Assembly: GCA_947652115.1 (NCBI GenBank) | Contig: OX393566.1 | Location: 17,903,653-17,967,652, forward strand | Source: Blastomussa wellsi | Taxonomy: Eukaryota > Cnidaria > Anthozoa > Scleractinia > Plerogyridae | Direction of reading: 5' to 3' | Length of the DNA stretch: 64,000 nt | Part shown: in pieces, positions 24,844 to 36,606 of the stretch | How the letters are laid out: each line of letters opens with the position of its first letter | How positions within the stretch are numbered: position 1 is the first letter of the stretch | Program-made: the position numbers and the translations under genes | Notes under the pieces: generated by a model | What the model saw: only the letters and a program-made list of their open reading frames with translations | Database searches by the model: none | Told to the model about the DNA's origin: nothing

Positions 24844-27800
24844 ATGGCATCTAAGGTAGGCAATGTCCTTAAATATCTGGGATAACTTTAGTTTCTGGAC
24901 GTGAAACGGGGTAATTTTTAAGGTACATGGAAATAAGGAAATCTTGAAATATAAACTTCGACTATAAAGCTTGTCTGTCACATTTGAGTTATTCTGCAAA
25001 AAATGTTAGCACGGATTTATTCATGTCTTCGTTTATAGGCTAGAGCTGCTTATGCTTTACCCTGTTAATTAGCTGTACATTGTGCATATATGTTCATAAA
25101 TCTCTACAGTATACAAGCTTGATCAATATACAAAAAGGGAAGTCCTTGAAGGATATACTTTGAAGGTCGAAAACAAGCTAGATTATAAGCCGTGACCAAT
25201 GGGATTCGTATTTCAGATGTACAACAATTGGCTCTTTTGTCCAGCTGTTTGCTGCTGTTAATCACATCTTGTGTAGTGACAGATTTATGTGAGACTACTT
25301 GTTTTAGTAGAAACATGATTGCCACTGAATCAAACTAAGTTTACTCATAAAAAAAATCGTGTTCACTGAAGTCATACATGATCCCACATCCCGCCATTAA
25401 TTTCAAAACATCCCACATCCTGCCTACCAAAGGGAATGCATCCCAGTCCTCCCAAGACAATTTCATCACAGGTCTTTTCGCGATTTATTTACAATGACAA
25501 ACAAATGAGTTGATTCAGGCTTTGCCCTCATCAACTATAATGCAGTAGATATCTCAAGCTCATAATTGTTACATAGACACAAGCATCTCAACGGACACTT
25601 GTAATGTGTATCATAATGTTATAGGTGTTTGTGTTATAGAGGTACCATAAGGAGAGGTTCAAATGTATTTTGACGTATTTTGTATTACCCATGACAATCT
25701 AATGTAAGTAGTCATAAGTGCTCCGAAATCAGTTGTGGCAGGATGGTCAATAAGAATACATGCATGTTGTACTGCTTGCCAGAGCCTGAGCTCTTGATGT
25801 GTGTTACACAATCAAGTAAGGGAAGCTCATTATGTGGTACATAAATAATTCAGTTGGAAATTGATGATCATTTCACACTTTCATTTACATCCACAGTTCA
25901 TATATGAATTATTCCATGTGATTTACTTCATAAATACGTAATACAGCTGAATGTCTTTAAGAAAAAAGCCTTTAAATGTCCTAGCATTATTAGTAAATTA
26001 CTGTGAGTAAGTAGAATGCTGCCAAGGGGTTGATGCAGGAACAGTGCCAATAAGCTTATATGAAGTTCACTGCCTTCCCCTCGACATGTAACCATGACAT
26101 TGTGACCCTGCTGAATACTCCAAGAAGCGAATAAATGTGTAACTATTCAAAATAACAATCAATCAAATCAGAAAAGAAAGAGAAAAACTCATCATCATTT
26201 ATTTGCCAATTCGGCCTTACAATTGCTTAAGTCCCAGTTTATTATAGAGAAAAACAGAGCATATAATAAGAGGGAGTTGTTGTATTATAGAGGAACAGAC
26301 ACAAAAAACTACTGTCGTTGGGATCAAGCTAGCTTCACAGGGACTGCCCACTACCTCTAGAATTGAGTCACATCATTAGCTCTTAAAACAATAGATAACA
26401 GGTAACAACAATTTCCCTAGCCCAGTAGATCAATGGAGGTAGTGTTTATAATGGGCAAATGAAAACAGAAGTGCGAGAGAGGTCTTACTGGTTAATATGA
26501 GAGGAAAAAGTTATTTGGACTCTGGTTTGTCCCAAAACAAAATGGTTGAATTAATGAGGTGGGTGCAAGGTATGGCTCCACTATTCTCAGCGGTCTCACC
26601 TCGCGTGTATAAAAGGCAGAGTAGACAAAGGAGTGATGCCATTCTCTCGAAGCTGCTAAGCTGTTCAGATTACCATGGCTGACCCGCCAGTCCCTGCAGA
26701 TGCAGTCCAACAAGCTCAAGTTGTCTTACAAAACCACGCACAAGAAGGTCAAGCACCGGCGGCGTTAGCACATCAAGCTCAAGCACCAGTAGCGCCAGAA
26801 GAACAAGCTCAACCGCCTGCACAAGCACCAGTGCAAGCAAACGAAGTTTCTTTGGCGGTTTGTGAAACTTTATTTTATCCGTTCGTTACCACGTGTTTCG
26901 TTCTGGTTCCCTAGTATTTCGCTTCCAAACCTTGTATGTTGTTTGCCCTACGTGAGCTGTGTTTCATTTCCTCTTAGAAAATTATTTGCCCTGCTTCTTA
27001 ACATTTGCCCGCTTTTCTACGGGCTGTGCGGGCTAAGTTTTGTTGGATATATTATTTGCCCTGCTTCTTAACGTTTGCCCTCGTTTCGTGTGGGCTGCGC
27101 GGGCTAAATTTTGTTGGATATATTATTTGCTCTGCTTCTTAACGTTTGCCCTCATTTCGTGTGGGCTGTGCGGGCTAAATTTTGTCTGATATATTATATG
27201 CCCGGCTTTTAACGTTTGCCCTCGTTTCGTGTGGGCTGTGCGAGTTAAATTTTGTCTGATATATTATTTGCCCTGCTTTTAACTTTGCCCTCGTTTCGTG
27301 TGGGCTGAGCGGGCTACATTTTGTTTTATAAATTATTCGCCCTGCTTTTAACGTTTGCCCTCGTTTCATGTGGGCTGTGCGGGCTAAATTTTTATTTGTA
27401 TATTCGTTCTGCTTCTAAAACTTTACCCTCGTTTCGTGTAGGCTAGTACGGGATATTATTACCGTATTACACTATATTTAAATTGCTTTAAAAGTTTACC
27501 CTCGTTTTGTGTGAGCTCAGCGGGCTAAATTTTGTTTTGCATATTATTTTCCCTGCTTATAACGTTTGCCCTCTTTACCAGTGGGCTGTGCGGGCTAAAA
27601 CTTTGTTTTGTAAAATATTCGCCCTGCTTTTAACTTTTGCCCTCGTTTTGTGTGAGCTGTGCAAGCCCTATTTTGTTTTGTATATTACTCGCCGTTATAA
27701 ACTATTTGCCCCTTTGTGTGGGCCTCGCGGGCTATACTTTTGTTTGGTTTGTTTTTCGCCCTAATTCTCAACTTTTGCCCTCTTTTCACGTGGGCTTCGC

Positions 27801-30800
27801 GGGCCATTCTGAATTCGTATGTTTGTTTATTTTCATCTTTAAAATCCGTCATGTTTTTTCCTCGCTCTTTATTTGAGCTATTTAGCGGTTTCGAATGTGT
27901 TAGCTTCACGTGCCACTTTCATGGTCACAAGTTGTGCGCTGTGTTTTTTATGGCTATATTACATTGTTGTTTTTACACCTTTTGTGTTTTCCTTGCCTAT
28001 TGTTGGAATCTTTCTTTTATTCAGTTCCTTTTTTAAATTTTTTATTTCTGTCAGCCCTGCATTATCGTTTACTCGAAAGTGCACAAGGCACCTCAGTCGA
28101 GTCATTGATACAGAGAATTTCATATTATGGTGGCAGAAGAGTTGAGGACTTCGACAAGTATGAAGCGCTTCGTTACGCAGAAGAATTAGCTTCTGTTGCA
28201 AAGTCCTCCAGTCACCCCAAGGCCGCCAGCTATGATGTTATCGCTTCGACTTTGAGAGAGAAGCTCCACGTCCCAGCTGAGCAGTTCAAGGCGTATTTCC
28301 TGGCTTTGTTAGCTGACAAGGATTTCTCCCGTGTTATCGAAACGATCTCGAAGGTTGACAAGTCCTTCCAGCGGTCCTCACCGTATCGCACACAGACGCG
28401 TAGAGGACGATTGCCATATCAGCAACCATATTTTCAAGCCTATCAGCGGCCATCCTCTCGCGTTATTTGTTACAAATGTGGTGAACCAGGGCATAAGTCA
28501 CCCCAGTGTTGGAAGCGCGCTCCTTCTCGTCAGCCTTCTTCTGCTGCTCAGCCTCGATTTAACCGTCCTTCAACATAATTTTGTTGTATCATCTTCTGCA
28601 ATAAAGATTTTTCTCTAGGCGAATAGTGCATTGTTTTTACTTGCCTTATGTTTCCTTTATTTTTTGTTATTTCGGGGTTTCCGTCTTTAATCCTTCACCC
28701 TTTTATCCCTTAATACCGACTTATATTTTCTATATTTTATATTTGCCCACTCGCTTTACTGTTATCCACTCGCTATATTGTTCTCGCTCCTCTTTCTTCT
28801 TCCCTCGGGTGGCATTCTCAAGGGGAACGAATGTTCCCTCTCGGATTACCGGGGCTGAGTTTGCCATTCCCTGGGCCTTACCTTTTCTTTCTTCTGTTCT
28901 AGTTTTTCAAGATGCCTTTTCATGACTGGGAAAAGACTCCCAACTTTGATCCTGCCAAGATTTCTGTTAACTCGCCACGTTGGGTCCATTATAAGGGATC
29001 TCTTCTTACTGAGGCCCAGGAAATGGCAGACAACGCCCATATTAGTCAAGATTTCATCTTAATCGCTTAAAAGACTTCGTTTCTGCGTTTCCTCGTTCCT
29101 AATTTCTGTTTTTGTTAGGATGGGGTTTTTAGTTTGGGGTTCTCATTTTGAGGATGGGCATCCGTTTGTGCGGTTTTTGTAGTTTCCGCCGTGGTATTTT
29201 AGGGTTATCTTCAACACGAGACTGTTGGTGCCCATACTCAACAATAGGCGTGAGGGAGACAGGTGAGAATAGACTACTATTCTCAGCGGTCTCACCTCGC
29301 GCGTATAAAAGGCAGAGTAGACAAAGGAGTGATGCCATTCTCTCGAAGCTGCTAAGCAGTTTATATTCAACATGTTGACCGTTCTCATTCGTTTCCTTTT
29401 ACGCCTATCCTTCTCAGGTCTCGTTTCTGTGGCTTTTTCCCGCCCTACCCACCTCAGTTTTATATTAGGATTATATTAGTCAACAGATCGAGACTGTTGG
29501 TGCCCATACTCAACAATAGGCGTGAGGGAGACAGGTGAGAATAGACTACTATTTAGTTCCTTGTTAATTTGATATGCTCTCCCCTACCACCAGGCCCTAA
29601 GAAAGACAAGCCGTGCTGTCAGTTACTTCCCTAGTATAAGGGCAGTTGTCAATCAAATGGTGCGGAATGTGAGAGCAGCGTTAAGTACATCAAGTACAGA
29701 TGCTGCCTTGTCTGGTGATGGATCAGGTATTTGATGGTTGATTTTATAAAACATGCATTTTAGATACCTGTCTCTACTTAACAAGTAGACTATGAGCCCA
29801 AGTTTTTTATGAGTGAATAGCCAATGAGGCGCAACCAAGACTATCCCTCATAGAAAACAAGAGTGAGTAGTCTAATTGTTTTATTAGATTGCATTCCAAA
29901 AACCTGTCATTTTATGTATTTTTAAGCCAAAAACCAAGAAAATTTTTTCTTGCATTCAAAGAGCAACACATGTACAATACACATACCATTGGACGTGGAA
30001 ACAATAGAGAACAATCCTAAACAAAGCCTCTAGCCCTTATAACAATGAAGTCTATTGTCAAGGAGAACGAATGAAAAAACAGGTTCATATGAGGTGCTGG
30101 ACTACCCAAAAAATTGTACTGGCAACTAGAAATTTTCAACTGGTCGACAGTGGGCGAGTAACTATTTGCAGGACAACTTCACCGTGATGCGCATGATATG
30201 CAAACATCTTAGTCAAATGTATGTTAATTTTGATTTTCAGCCATGGTGATTACACTGACATGAAATTTAGATCCCCTTGCCAACAACTGACTTTTTACCT
30301 TGCTGCTAATTCTGAAATATAATTCAAAGAGGTTTTCCTTTTTATCTATGATGGTAGCGATTTCCACCGGCAGACGGAGGAAAACTTTTGGCAACCACAA
30401 ATTGCTAGCTGGTGACCAAAATGTTTTGTCAAGTCGCTTGCTGGCACCATGGCCAAACGTTCATTTCAGACCCTGTCATCTTGATTATTCTATGAAACAA
30501 CAACAACAACAACAACAACAAAATTTTATTGGTTAGAAATATAAGTAATTACATTAGTTTCCCCCCGCAAATAGCTTACAAACTAATCGAGGCGGGGAGA
30601 TCTAAAGACATTTTACAAATACAAGGTTTATCTATAGATGGACTAAATAACAGAGAAAACACTACTATACAATACATAGAATTGAAAGGAGGAGATAGTG
30701 TAGCTGAATGATTATTATGGTTTAGGGGGCTGGTGTTGTAATTGTTGTCCTTGACAATGTCACTACCTGTAGATGGGTCTGTTGTTGTTAGTCCTAAGTT

Positions 30801-33800
30801 CAACTCCTTGGTCATGTTATCTTAATAGCCAGCGTATTCCAGGTTATCTTTATTTGTAAGGGTTTTTACCTCTTATGAATGGTATTGTTGCCCAGAAACT
30901 AGCTAACTTATGTTAGTTCAAAGTGCACTGGCACCTGTAAATCATACAAAGATCTTTTTGTTCCTTGCAAAGTATAAATTTTATTAAGTGTTATCTTGAA
31001 CCTTGTTGTAGGTCATCAGTGCAGCTGGCCAGATGCTCGACTTGGTCCTTTTGCTCCGAAGGACCCTTATTTTCCTCTCCCTGGTAATGTTGGTATTGAC
31101 CTGTCTCAGCTTCCACAGCCAGCTACAACAGCAGGTGGGCCACAGCAACGGACCATAGCTGAAGCCCTGTTAGATTTGGAATCAGATGATATCAGAAGGG
31201 CAGTCGTTATGGATACTTATATGAAGGATGTCGCAGAAAATTATGGGAAAACTGTTGAAACAGAGGTAATTTTATAATCGTAAAATATTTATATATCAAG
31301 GAGCTATATACCAGAGACTAAGTTAGTGCAAAATTAGTCCAGGTGTTAACACCAGATTCTGTAGCAAAAAGCCAACAAAATTGCTGCCCCCTCCCCCCCT
31401 CCCCATCCCAGAAGGGATTTTTTTATTTATTTTATAATTAAATTCACACAAGTTACAGAAAGAAGAAAAATACAAATTATAAAAAGAAATAAAAGGAAGA
31501 CATAAAGTACATCGAGTTACCTAATTTAACTAATAAACTTTAACTAGTCTAGTTAGACAAGTTTCTCAATGCGGTATTTAAGATTAAGTTTGCCTTTGAA
31601 TTCATTTATCTCAGGCTCTATTTGATTAAGTTGCCAATAGCATACAATAAGTTAATTTCTTGTGTAAAGGGGGTCGTAGCAATTGACCAAAAGAAATTGA
31701 AGATTTACCAAAGAGAAGTTCTTCGTCACTTTGTGTAAAAGAGGTGGTGTTTTCTTCGTTGAAAGACGTTGTGAAAGAATTGTTTGGAATGGTGGCACCC
31801 GATGAAAGTATGACTTAATGAATCTGGCTGGCCACAGTAGGTGCAATTAGAATTATTCGATACTCCAAAGAGGTGAAGTTCTTTCTTGGAGACAAGTATC
31901 CTGTGAACGAGTTTAGTTTGAAACAGAGGTAATGCCAGCTTGAAAATCTTTCTCCTGTTAACATAGCCTCATCTAAACACAAGAAGGTTTGGGAGAATTT
32001 GACTTTTGAGAATTCTCCCAAACTCCCGAGTTTTTAGATGAGGCTATGTAAAAAAAGGAAAAAGTCTTCAATTGCTTTTATGAAATATTTCGTAAATTAC
32101 ACACCTATCAACCAATGAGAGTGTGTGTAGTGTCTCAATTATTTTATAAAATTCAATAGAAGTGCACTACAGCAGCTGGAACAGTGGAGTGCAGTGTTCA
32201 ACAATGCCCAGCTTTCCTTCACCAAGGCTTCATGGAGCTGTTTCCCGATATTGGCATACAGACTGGTCAGCTGACAGTAGTCAGTATTAGCCAGCATACT
32301 ACCAATGACATGAGTGCATGGTCACCTGATGTAGAGGAAGAGCGAGAAAGCCTCATGTCCAGTGTAAGTGTATCAAGAGAAAGTAAAAAATAATATTACC
32401 TTCATTACTTGCTTGTTCCTGGCTTAGTGAACTTGAGGTACAAGTTGAACTTGTCGACAGACTTTATTTGGGTGGCCAAAAAGACTTGCTTGTTTACTCG
32501 CAAGTGCACACAACTTGAAGAAAAGTCTTTTTCAATGCAGTCAAAATGAAACCAAAATGCTACCTAGCAAATAACATGCAATTAACTTGTGTTGATAATT
32601 TTGAACTGTGAAAGTGCTGACTTCCATGTAAATCTCATACTGACCATAATGAAGACAAGACATTATGATTACGCTATCTTTTAATGTTTCTGAAATGAAA
32701 AGTGTAACATAATTCAGAAGCAGAATCATCCAAAATTGTGAATTTTGTTTGGTCTATTAACATCTGTCTTTACCACTGAGACAACAATTTTTCATCAACT
32801 TTTTCATCAGTTGTTTCTCTTCAAAACTGGCCTTTTCAGACAACTCACAGCTAAATACAGCTGAAATTACGCAATACAGGAAAACTTTGCATCTTTCTTT
32901 CTTTGTGTTGTTGTTTTAGCATGTCAGGCAGACGTTGTCTAATGAATGTATGAGTTTTGATTCAAGTTGTAGTAATTTAATATCAAACTTATTTATTATA
33001 ACATAGCAAGAAGAGCCGTGCAATCAAATTCAGTATACATGAGCATTCTCCATAATCCAATGGAGCACACCAATAGCGTGAGCAAATCGCTTTACCATAA
33101 TTTTGTACGTTTGCACTGGAAATGTTATAAAGCAATTGGTTTGTGTTTTTACCTGTGCATCATCAAGTTATGGTGCACTTGGGAAGTTTGGAGATCACTC
33201 AGTACGTTAATTGTGTTTAATTACCTGTTGACAAGTCTTGTCATTTTGGAGTAACTTGTTTGTCAACACGTAACAAAACAAATCACATGGTATTGTGGTG
33301 TCATTTTATGACGCAATACATTCACTAGATTGGTTCAAATGCCTTAGAAAAAAAAGAAGAGGTCATGTCCATCTTGTTTAATTTACACAGTCATGTGCTC
33401 TCACGTAAAACGTCTCAATTACGCTATCTATTATGATTTTGAGATTCTTAAAGGAATGAGCCATAATCTTGAACTATTAAGCTTTCAGAAAATGTCTGGT
33501 TTGTAAGGGTTTATATGAAAAATGAAAGCGCTATCTAGAGTGATATGCACACAGATGGTCCTGAAGGGTGGCTGATACCACCATTGCATAGACTGACAGA
33601 AATAATAATGACATCCAATTTCCATCAAAGAATTTCATACTTTGTTACTGGGAGGAACACCTGACTAATATTTGCTGGTATATAGATTTAGTCAAGGGGG
33701 GAGCTCCATATTTTTCCTGGTTCATAATCATTTATGAAAATGCTCACACATAAAATATATCATTGACAGAAGTTATTAAATACATCTAGCATGCACAACA

Positions 33801-35979
33801 GCGCACATTTGCAAGAAGTATTCCATGCTCAATAAACCAGAATAAATTGTCAACCACAGTTGCAGAAATTCGGCTAAGGATGTCCATGAAAAATTACCAA
33901 ATCCTGTCATAACCCTAGACCAAAAAGATAGGAGTTACACCCACAATCTAATTCAAAACCATCACTTGGTAAGTCGTTGTAAAACAACATGTGACCTTGA
34001 TGAGCTCTACATCTGAGCCTGAGAAATGGTGATATAAAACTGGTCATCAGATAACTTGTCTTGTTAGCTGTCAATTGACCATAGCATCGATGCAAATCAG
34101 TATATGTCCTATACCAAAGACGTAAAGTTATGTTAACCTTAACACATTTTCTGAAGTACAGCTGACATGTTGTGCAGCATTGTATATGTAGGTAGTTAGG
34201 TAGGTTGGTAGGTAGGGGCCTGCAAACCATGCCACGACCCCTGATGACCATGCAAAATGAACTGCACATTTCTCCTATTTCTATGCATGCTTTTTTTTAA
34301 TCGCGGCCACATAGTGCCAGTGATTCATGCTCTGCTGGGATTTTTTTCATTTCGTTGGTGACCAGGGTATCATATATTTACTAATTAAAAGTTAATAAAT
34401 TCAAGAAACAGCAATCTGCATACAGCACAAATACCAGATTTGAAAGCAAACACACTCCGGGCAGTTAGAAGGGTCAAATACAAAGTATAACTGAAAGAGA
34501 GGATTTATATTTGATGATATGAAAAAGATTTTTTCAGGAACAGAAATGATTACTATTGTTTCTAACAATAACAAGAGAGGCAGACATACCTTCAGCTTAC
34601 ATGCCTGTACAACATATCGAATGTCACTGACTTTATGATTCACACTGAGTACCTTATATTGCATTTGGGATATTATGCTTCAATATAATGCAACAAAGTC
34701 TGAGTCTCTCACTAGCCTCAGATTATGTGTTTTTTGATTGTGTGTCACTTTCGCAAGGTGTTAACCGAAGCTATCCTTTTTTAACCAAAAAATCGCCCAC
34801 AATTTTAACATTCCTAAAGTGTTTTATCTTGTTCCCATTTCTCCACCCTGTAGCCCGAAGGGCATCAGAGCACTGCTATTACCATTGGCCTATACTGCTA
34901 TAGTTTCTTTATTACTCAGTGCAGACAGTGCATTACAAAGCTTTGTATATTGGAATGGTACTATCTGACTCTTACCTTTATGTTATAGTTTGTGGAGAGT
35001 GCAAAGGAAATCTGTAACAGTCTCCTAGCAGCTGGTTACTGGGCAGACTTCATTGATCCATCATCGGGCACAGCGGTAAGTAATCTTACACTTTTTTCAT
35101 TCTTCTACAGAGGAAATAGTATTGCATATATTTTCATAGTTGGGTTTTTAGTAGCCTGTCGTGGAGATGATTGATATTAATTAGTGGAAATATTTACAAT
35201 ATTTTGGCTATTTTTTAATTAATTAATTTGTAAAGTCTGTGTATCTAGTCAAGAGGCTTTATGCACCACTTTGACTGAAGGAGTTAGGTTACAAGTAACG
35301 TATCAAGCCAAGCTAGAGTTTGGTTAACTTGGTAAGCTTGTTACTCAATGTACCTCTTTGACTGCCTTGAAGCCGTGCAAGCACCTACACTCCCTTAACC
35401 ATATCTTCTTCCTAAACTATCTCTAGAGATACCAATATCAGAAAACTCAAAATGAGATCACCACTTTTGTGTAATCATACCTCATGTTGCCACCTCACCC
35501 TCCCACCCCCCAGAAAACCTCCGCAGATTTAACCACAAACATGTCAAATGTCCAAGAGCCTTCCTCCCCAAATCAGCAAAATGCTGGTAATTGTGTAATA
35601 AATATTTCAAGCACCTTGCTTCATATCTGTTAGATTTGGTGACCTGTAGGAGATATGGAGATTCAGCCCTGTCACTGGGAGACTAATTAAGAGTAACTTC
35701 TTATTTGACTATCACTATAATATAATTCCTTGATACCACCACCTCCTGTGTTAATTGGTTATATTTTATTCACAGTTCTTTGGACCACACACAAATAGCA
35801 CTCTTTTTGAGACAGACGAGCGATACAACCACCTAGGCTTCAATATAATGGACCTTGGCTGCTGTAAAGTGATCTCCCATCATGTGTGGGGGTCCTTTGC
35901 CTTTGTTGGAACCATATTTACCAATGCACCTGCTAATTCAGACATACTAGGCAATAGTTTGCTACAAAAAAATTCTTAA
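24844..35979 (+). CDS. MMADHC: MMADHC, cobalamin trafficking protein CblD, six exons
   Basis: Exons 24844-24855, 29594-29726, 31012-31265, 32160-32363, 34989-35075 and 35776-35979 join in phase to 297 residues; human MMADHC has 296. Exon 1 encodes only MASK. The N-terminus ([19 protein letters not shown]...) is basic, Ser-rich and lacks acidic residues, as in the human mitochondrial targeting region. Conserved landmarks: [69 protein letters not shown] and DLGCCKVI. The protein works with MMACHC to direct vitamin B12 to cytosolic methionine synthase and mitochondrial methylmalonyl-CoA mutase. The start of exon 4 at 32160 is set by phase and homology; its polypyrimidine tract is inside a repeat. 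AATAAA at 36025 is 46 bp past the stop. Intron 1 (4.7 kb) holds an Ngaro-like retroelement. Confidence 0.95.
26580..26661 (+). repeat. Split direct repeat A1 with TATA promoter
   Basis: Left end of the Ngaro-like element. TATAAAAGG at 26608-26616 lies 59 bp before the first ATG (26675), and the same motif occurs in A2 at 29304-29312, so A looks like the element's promoter. Confidence 0.75.
26675..26908 (+). CDS. N-terminal gag-like reading frame of the Ngaro-like element
   Basis: Opens with ATG 67 bp past the TATA box and encodes [15 protein letters not shown] followed by repeats of Gln/Ala/Pro (QAPxAxxxQAQ). After residue ~58 the frame runs into the minisatellite and its composition changes, so the real protein may splice here to the zinc-knuckle frame downstream. 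A candidate donor (GCG/gtttgt, about 26860) and acceptor (ctgtcag, about 28053) exist, but the phases do not match simply. Confidence 0.4.
26935..27830. repeat. Minisatellite, ~70-bp units, about 12 copies
   Basis: Units share 'tttgccctcgtttcgtgtg', 'ggctgtgcgggctaaattt' and 'atattatttgccctgctt' with a period of about 70 bp and increasing divergence to the right. It occupies the gap between the two gag-like frames of the Ngaro-like element. Confidence 0.85.
28052..28578 (+). CDS. Gag-like protein with CCHC zinc knuckle (Ngaro-like element)
   Basis: Open frame of about 175 residues after the minisatellite. It begins [20 protein letters not shown], has a helical middle ([35 protein letters not shown]) and ends with a basic Gln/Ser/Arg tail. 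[14 protein letters not shown] is a canonical C-x2-C-x4-H-x4-C zinc knuckle, the nucleic-acid-binding motif of retroelement gag proteins. The start is uncertain: the frame is open further left, but a splice acceptor at about 28053 is plausible. AATAAA follows at 28600. Confidence 0.65.
28912..29070 (+). CDS. 52-residue open frame of unknown function in the Ngaro-like element
   Basis: ATG to TAA, encoding [20 protein letters not shown] and ending DFILIA. It is not low-complexity and lies between gag and repeat B1, where a full element would carry its polymerase. No homology recognised; it may be a remnant of the polymerase frame's start or a chance frame. Confidence 0.3.
   Translation: MPFHDWEKTPNFDPAKISVNSPRWVHYKGSLLTEAQEMADNAHISQDFILIA
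29217..29553 (+). repeat. B1-A2-B2 terminal repeat block
   Basis: B1 29217-29281, A2 29276-29357, about 130 bp of unique sequence, then B2 29489-29553. B1 and A2 overlap on ACTATT. B starts CGAGACTGTTGGTGCCCA. Confidence 0.8.
30496..31000 (-). mobile_element. Possible retrotransposon 3' end with (TTG)n tail
   Basis: A (CAA)n tract at 30496-30521 next to 'aaaattttattgg' reads on the minus strand as CCAATAAAATTTT followed by (TTG)n, the look of a 3' end of a CR1-like non-LTR retrotransposon. The adjoining sequence has no clear protein match, so the extent is a guess. Confidence 0.35.
31418..31960 (-). mobile_element. LINE fragment, C-terminal zinc-binding region of a reverse transcriptase ORF
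   Basis: The minus strand from about 31930 encodes [20 protein letters not shown], then [20 protein letters not shown], a C-x2-C...H-x4-C pattern typical of the zf-RVT domain at the C-terminus of LINE polymerases; a stop follows at about 31733. The remainder is 3' UTR ending in a T-run on the + strand (poly-A on the minus strand) near 31418. Heavily 5'-truncated. In MMADHC intron 3, opposite to the gene. Confidence 0.7.
31965..32148 (+). repeat. Dispersed repeat next to the MMADHC exon 4 acceptor
   Basis: A hairpin ('tagcctcatctaaa' ... 'tttagatgaggcta', 31967-32046) is followed by 'cctatcaaccaatgagagtg' and 'ttattttataaa', ending 11 bp before exon 4. Same repeat as at 21032-21215. Confidence 0.7.
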
Positions 35980-36400
35980 GCATAGAAGAAAAGGGACAGT
36001 GTCAAAATAATTTTTACGCAAAACAATAAATAAAAATCCATACATTGTCATTCCAAAAATATATCCATACCTTACCAGATTCTTTATCCTTAATTGTCTT
36101 CATGTGCATCTGAACATAACGCCATTACATTACCTTTTTTAGTTGAGGTCCCTCTGGAAATTTCAGTTTAGATTGATACATTCACATAAAAATTTGAGGC
36201 TCAAGAGCTCCTCCACTAGGTCTTGATATTTTCTGGAACTACATATTTTCCAGTTGGAAGGAACTGCTGTCTTGTGATGGTTATGTTCTGGTTCTAATTA
36301 AATTATTACAAGTTGTGAATATTTCTTCTGACAACTAAGTGTTTAAGAAAGTCATTAATTATTTTTGCATGGGTTGGGACATACAACATGATGCGCCTAA

Positions 36401-36606
36401 GTGTGGCCACCCAACAAACGTTTTTTACAAGTTGTAATTAGCCAATCAGAGAGTGTGAATTTGTTTGAGCTGTCCTGCCTCCTTGCAATGTTCAAAGCTG
36501 TTGTCACAAAACCTGTCATGCTTTTAACAAGGAGGTGGGACAACTCAAACAAATTTGCACTCTCTGATTGGCTTACTTGTCAAAAAGGTTTGGTGGGTGG
36601 CCACAC
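36401..36606. mobile_element. Foldback MITE
   Basis: GTGTGGCCACCCAACAAAC at 36401 is mirrored by GTTTGGTGGGTGGCCACAC ending at 36606; pairing continues through 'gccaatcagagagtg' against 'cactctctgattggc'. About 206 bp, non-coding. Confidence 0.8.

Larger units (their letters stand above)
26580..29553 (+). mobile_element. Non-autonomous Ngaro-like (tyrosine-recombinase) retroelement with split direct repeats
   Basis: Repeat A1 (26580-26661) recurs as A2 (29276-29357) with one mismatch in 82 bp. Repeat B1 (29217-29281) recurs as B2 (29489-29553), identical over 65 bp. The order A1 - body - B1A2 - B2 is the split-direct-repeat layout of Ngaro-type tyrosine-recombinase retrotransposons, not that of LTR elements. 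The hexamer ACTATT lies at the A1 outer end, the B1/A2 joint and the B2 outer end. The body has a gag-like frame with a zinc knuckle, but no reverse transcriptase, RNase H or recombinase, so it must be mobilised in trans, if at all. A tandem repeat fills 26935-27830. It sits in MMADHC intron 1 in sense orientation. Confidence 0.8.

Noticed and set aside
26935..27830. CRISPR-like array
   Set aside because: Units are directly adjacent and diverged with no unique spacers; eukaryotic context; a minisatellite.
31266..32159. Missing short exon between MMADHC exons 3 and 4
   Set aside because: An acceptor at 32160 gives a phase-0 join and the expected protein length (297 against 296 in human), so no extra exon is required.
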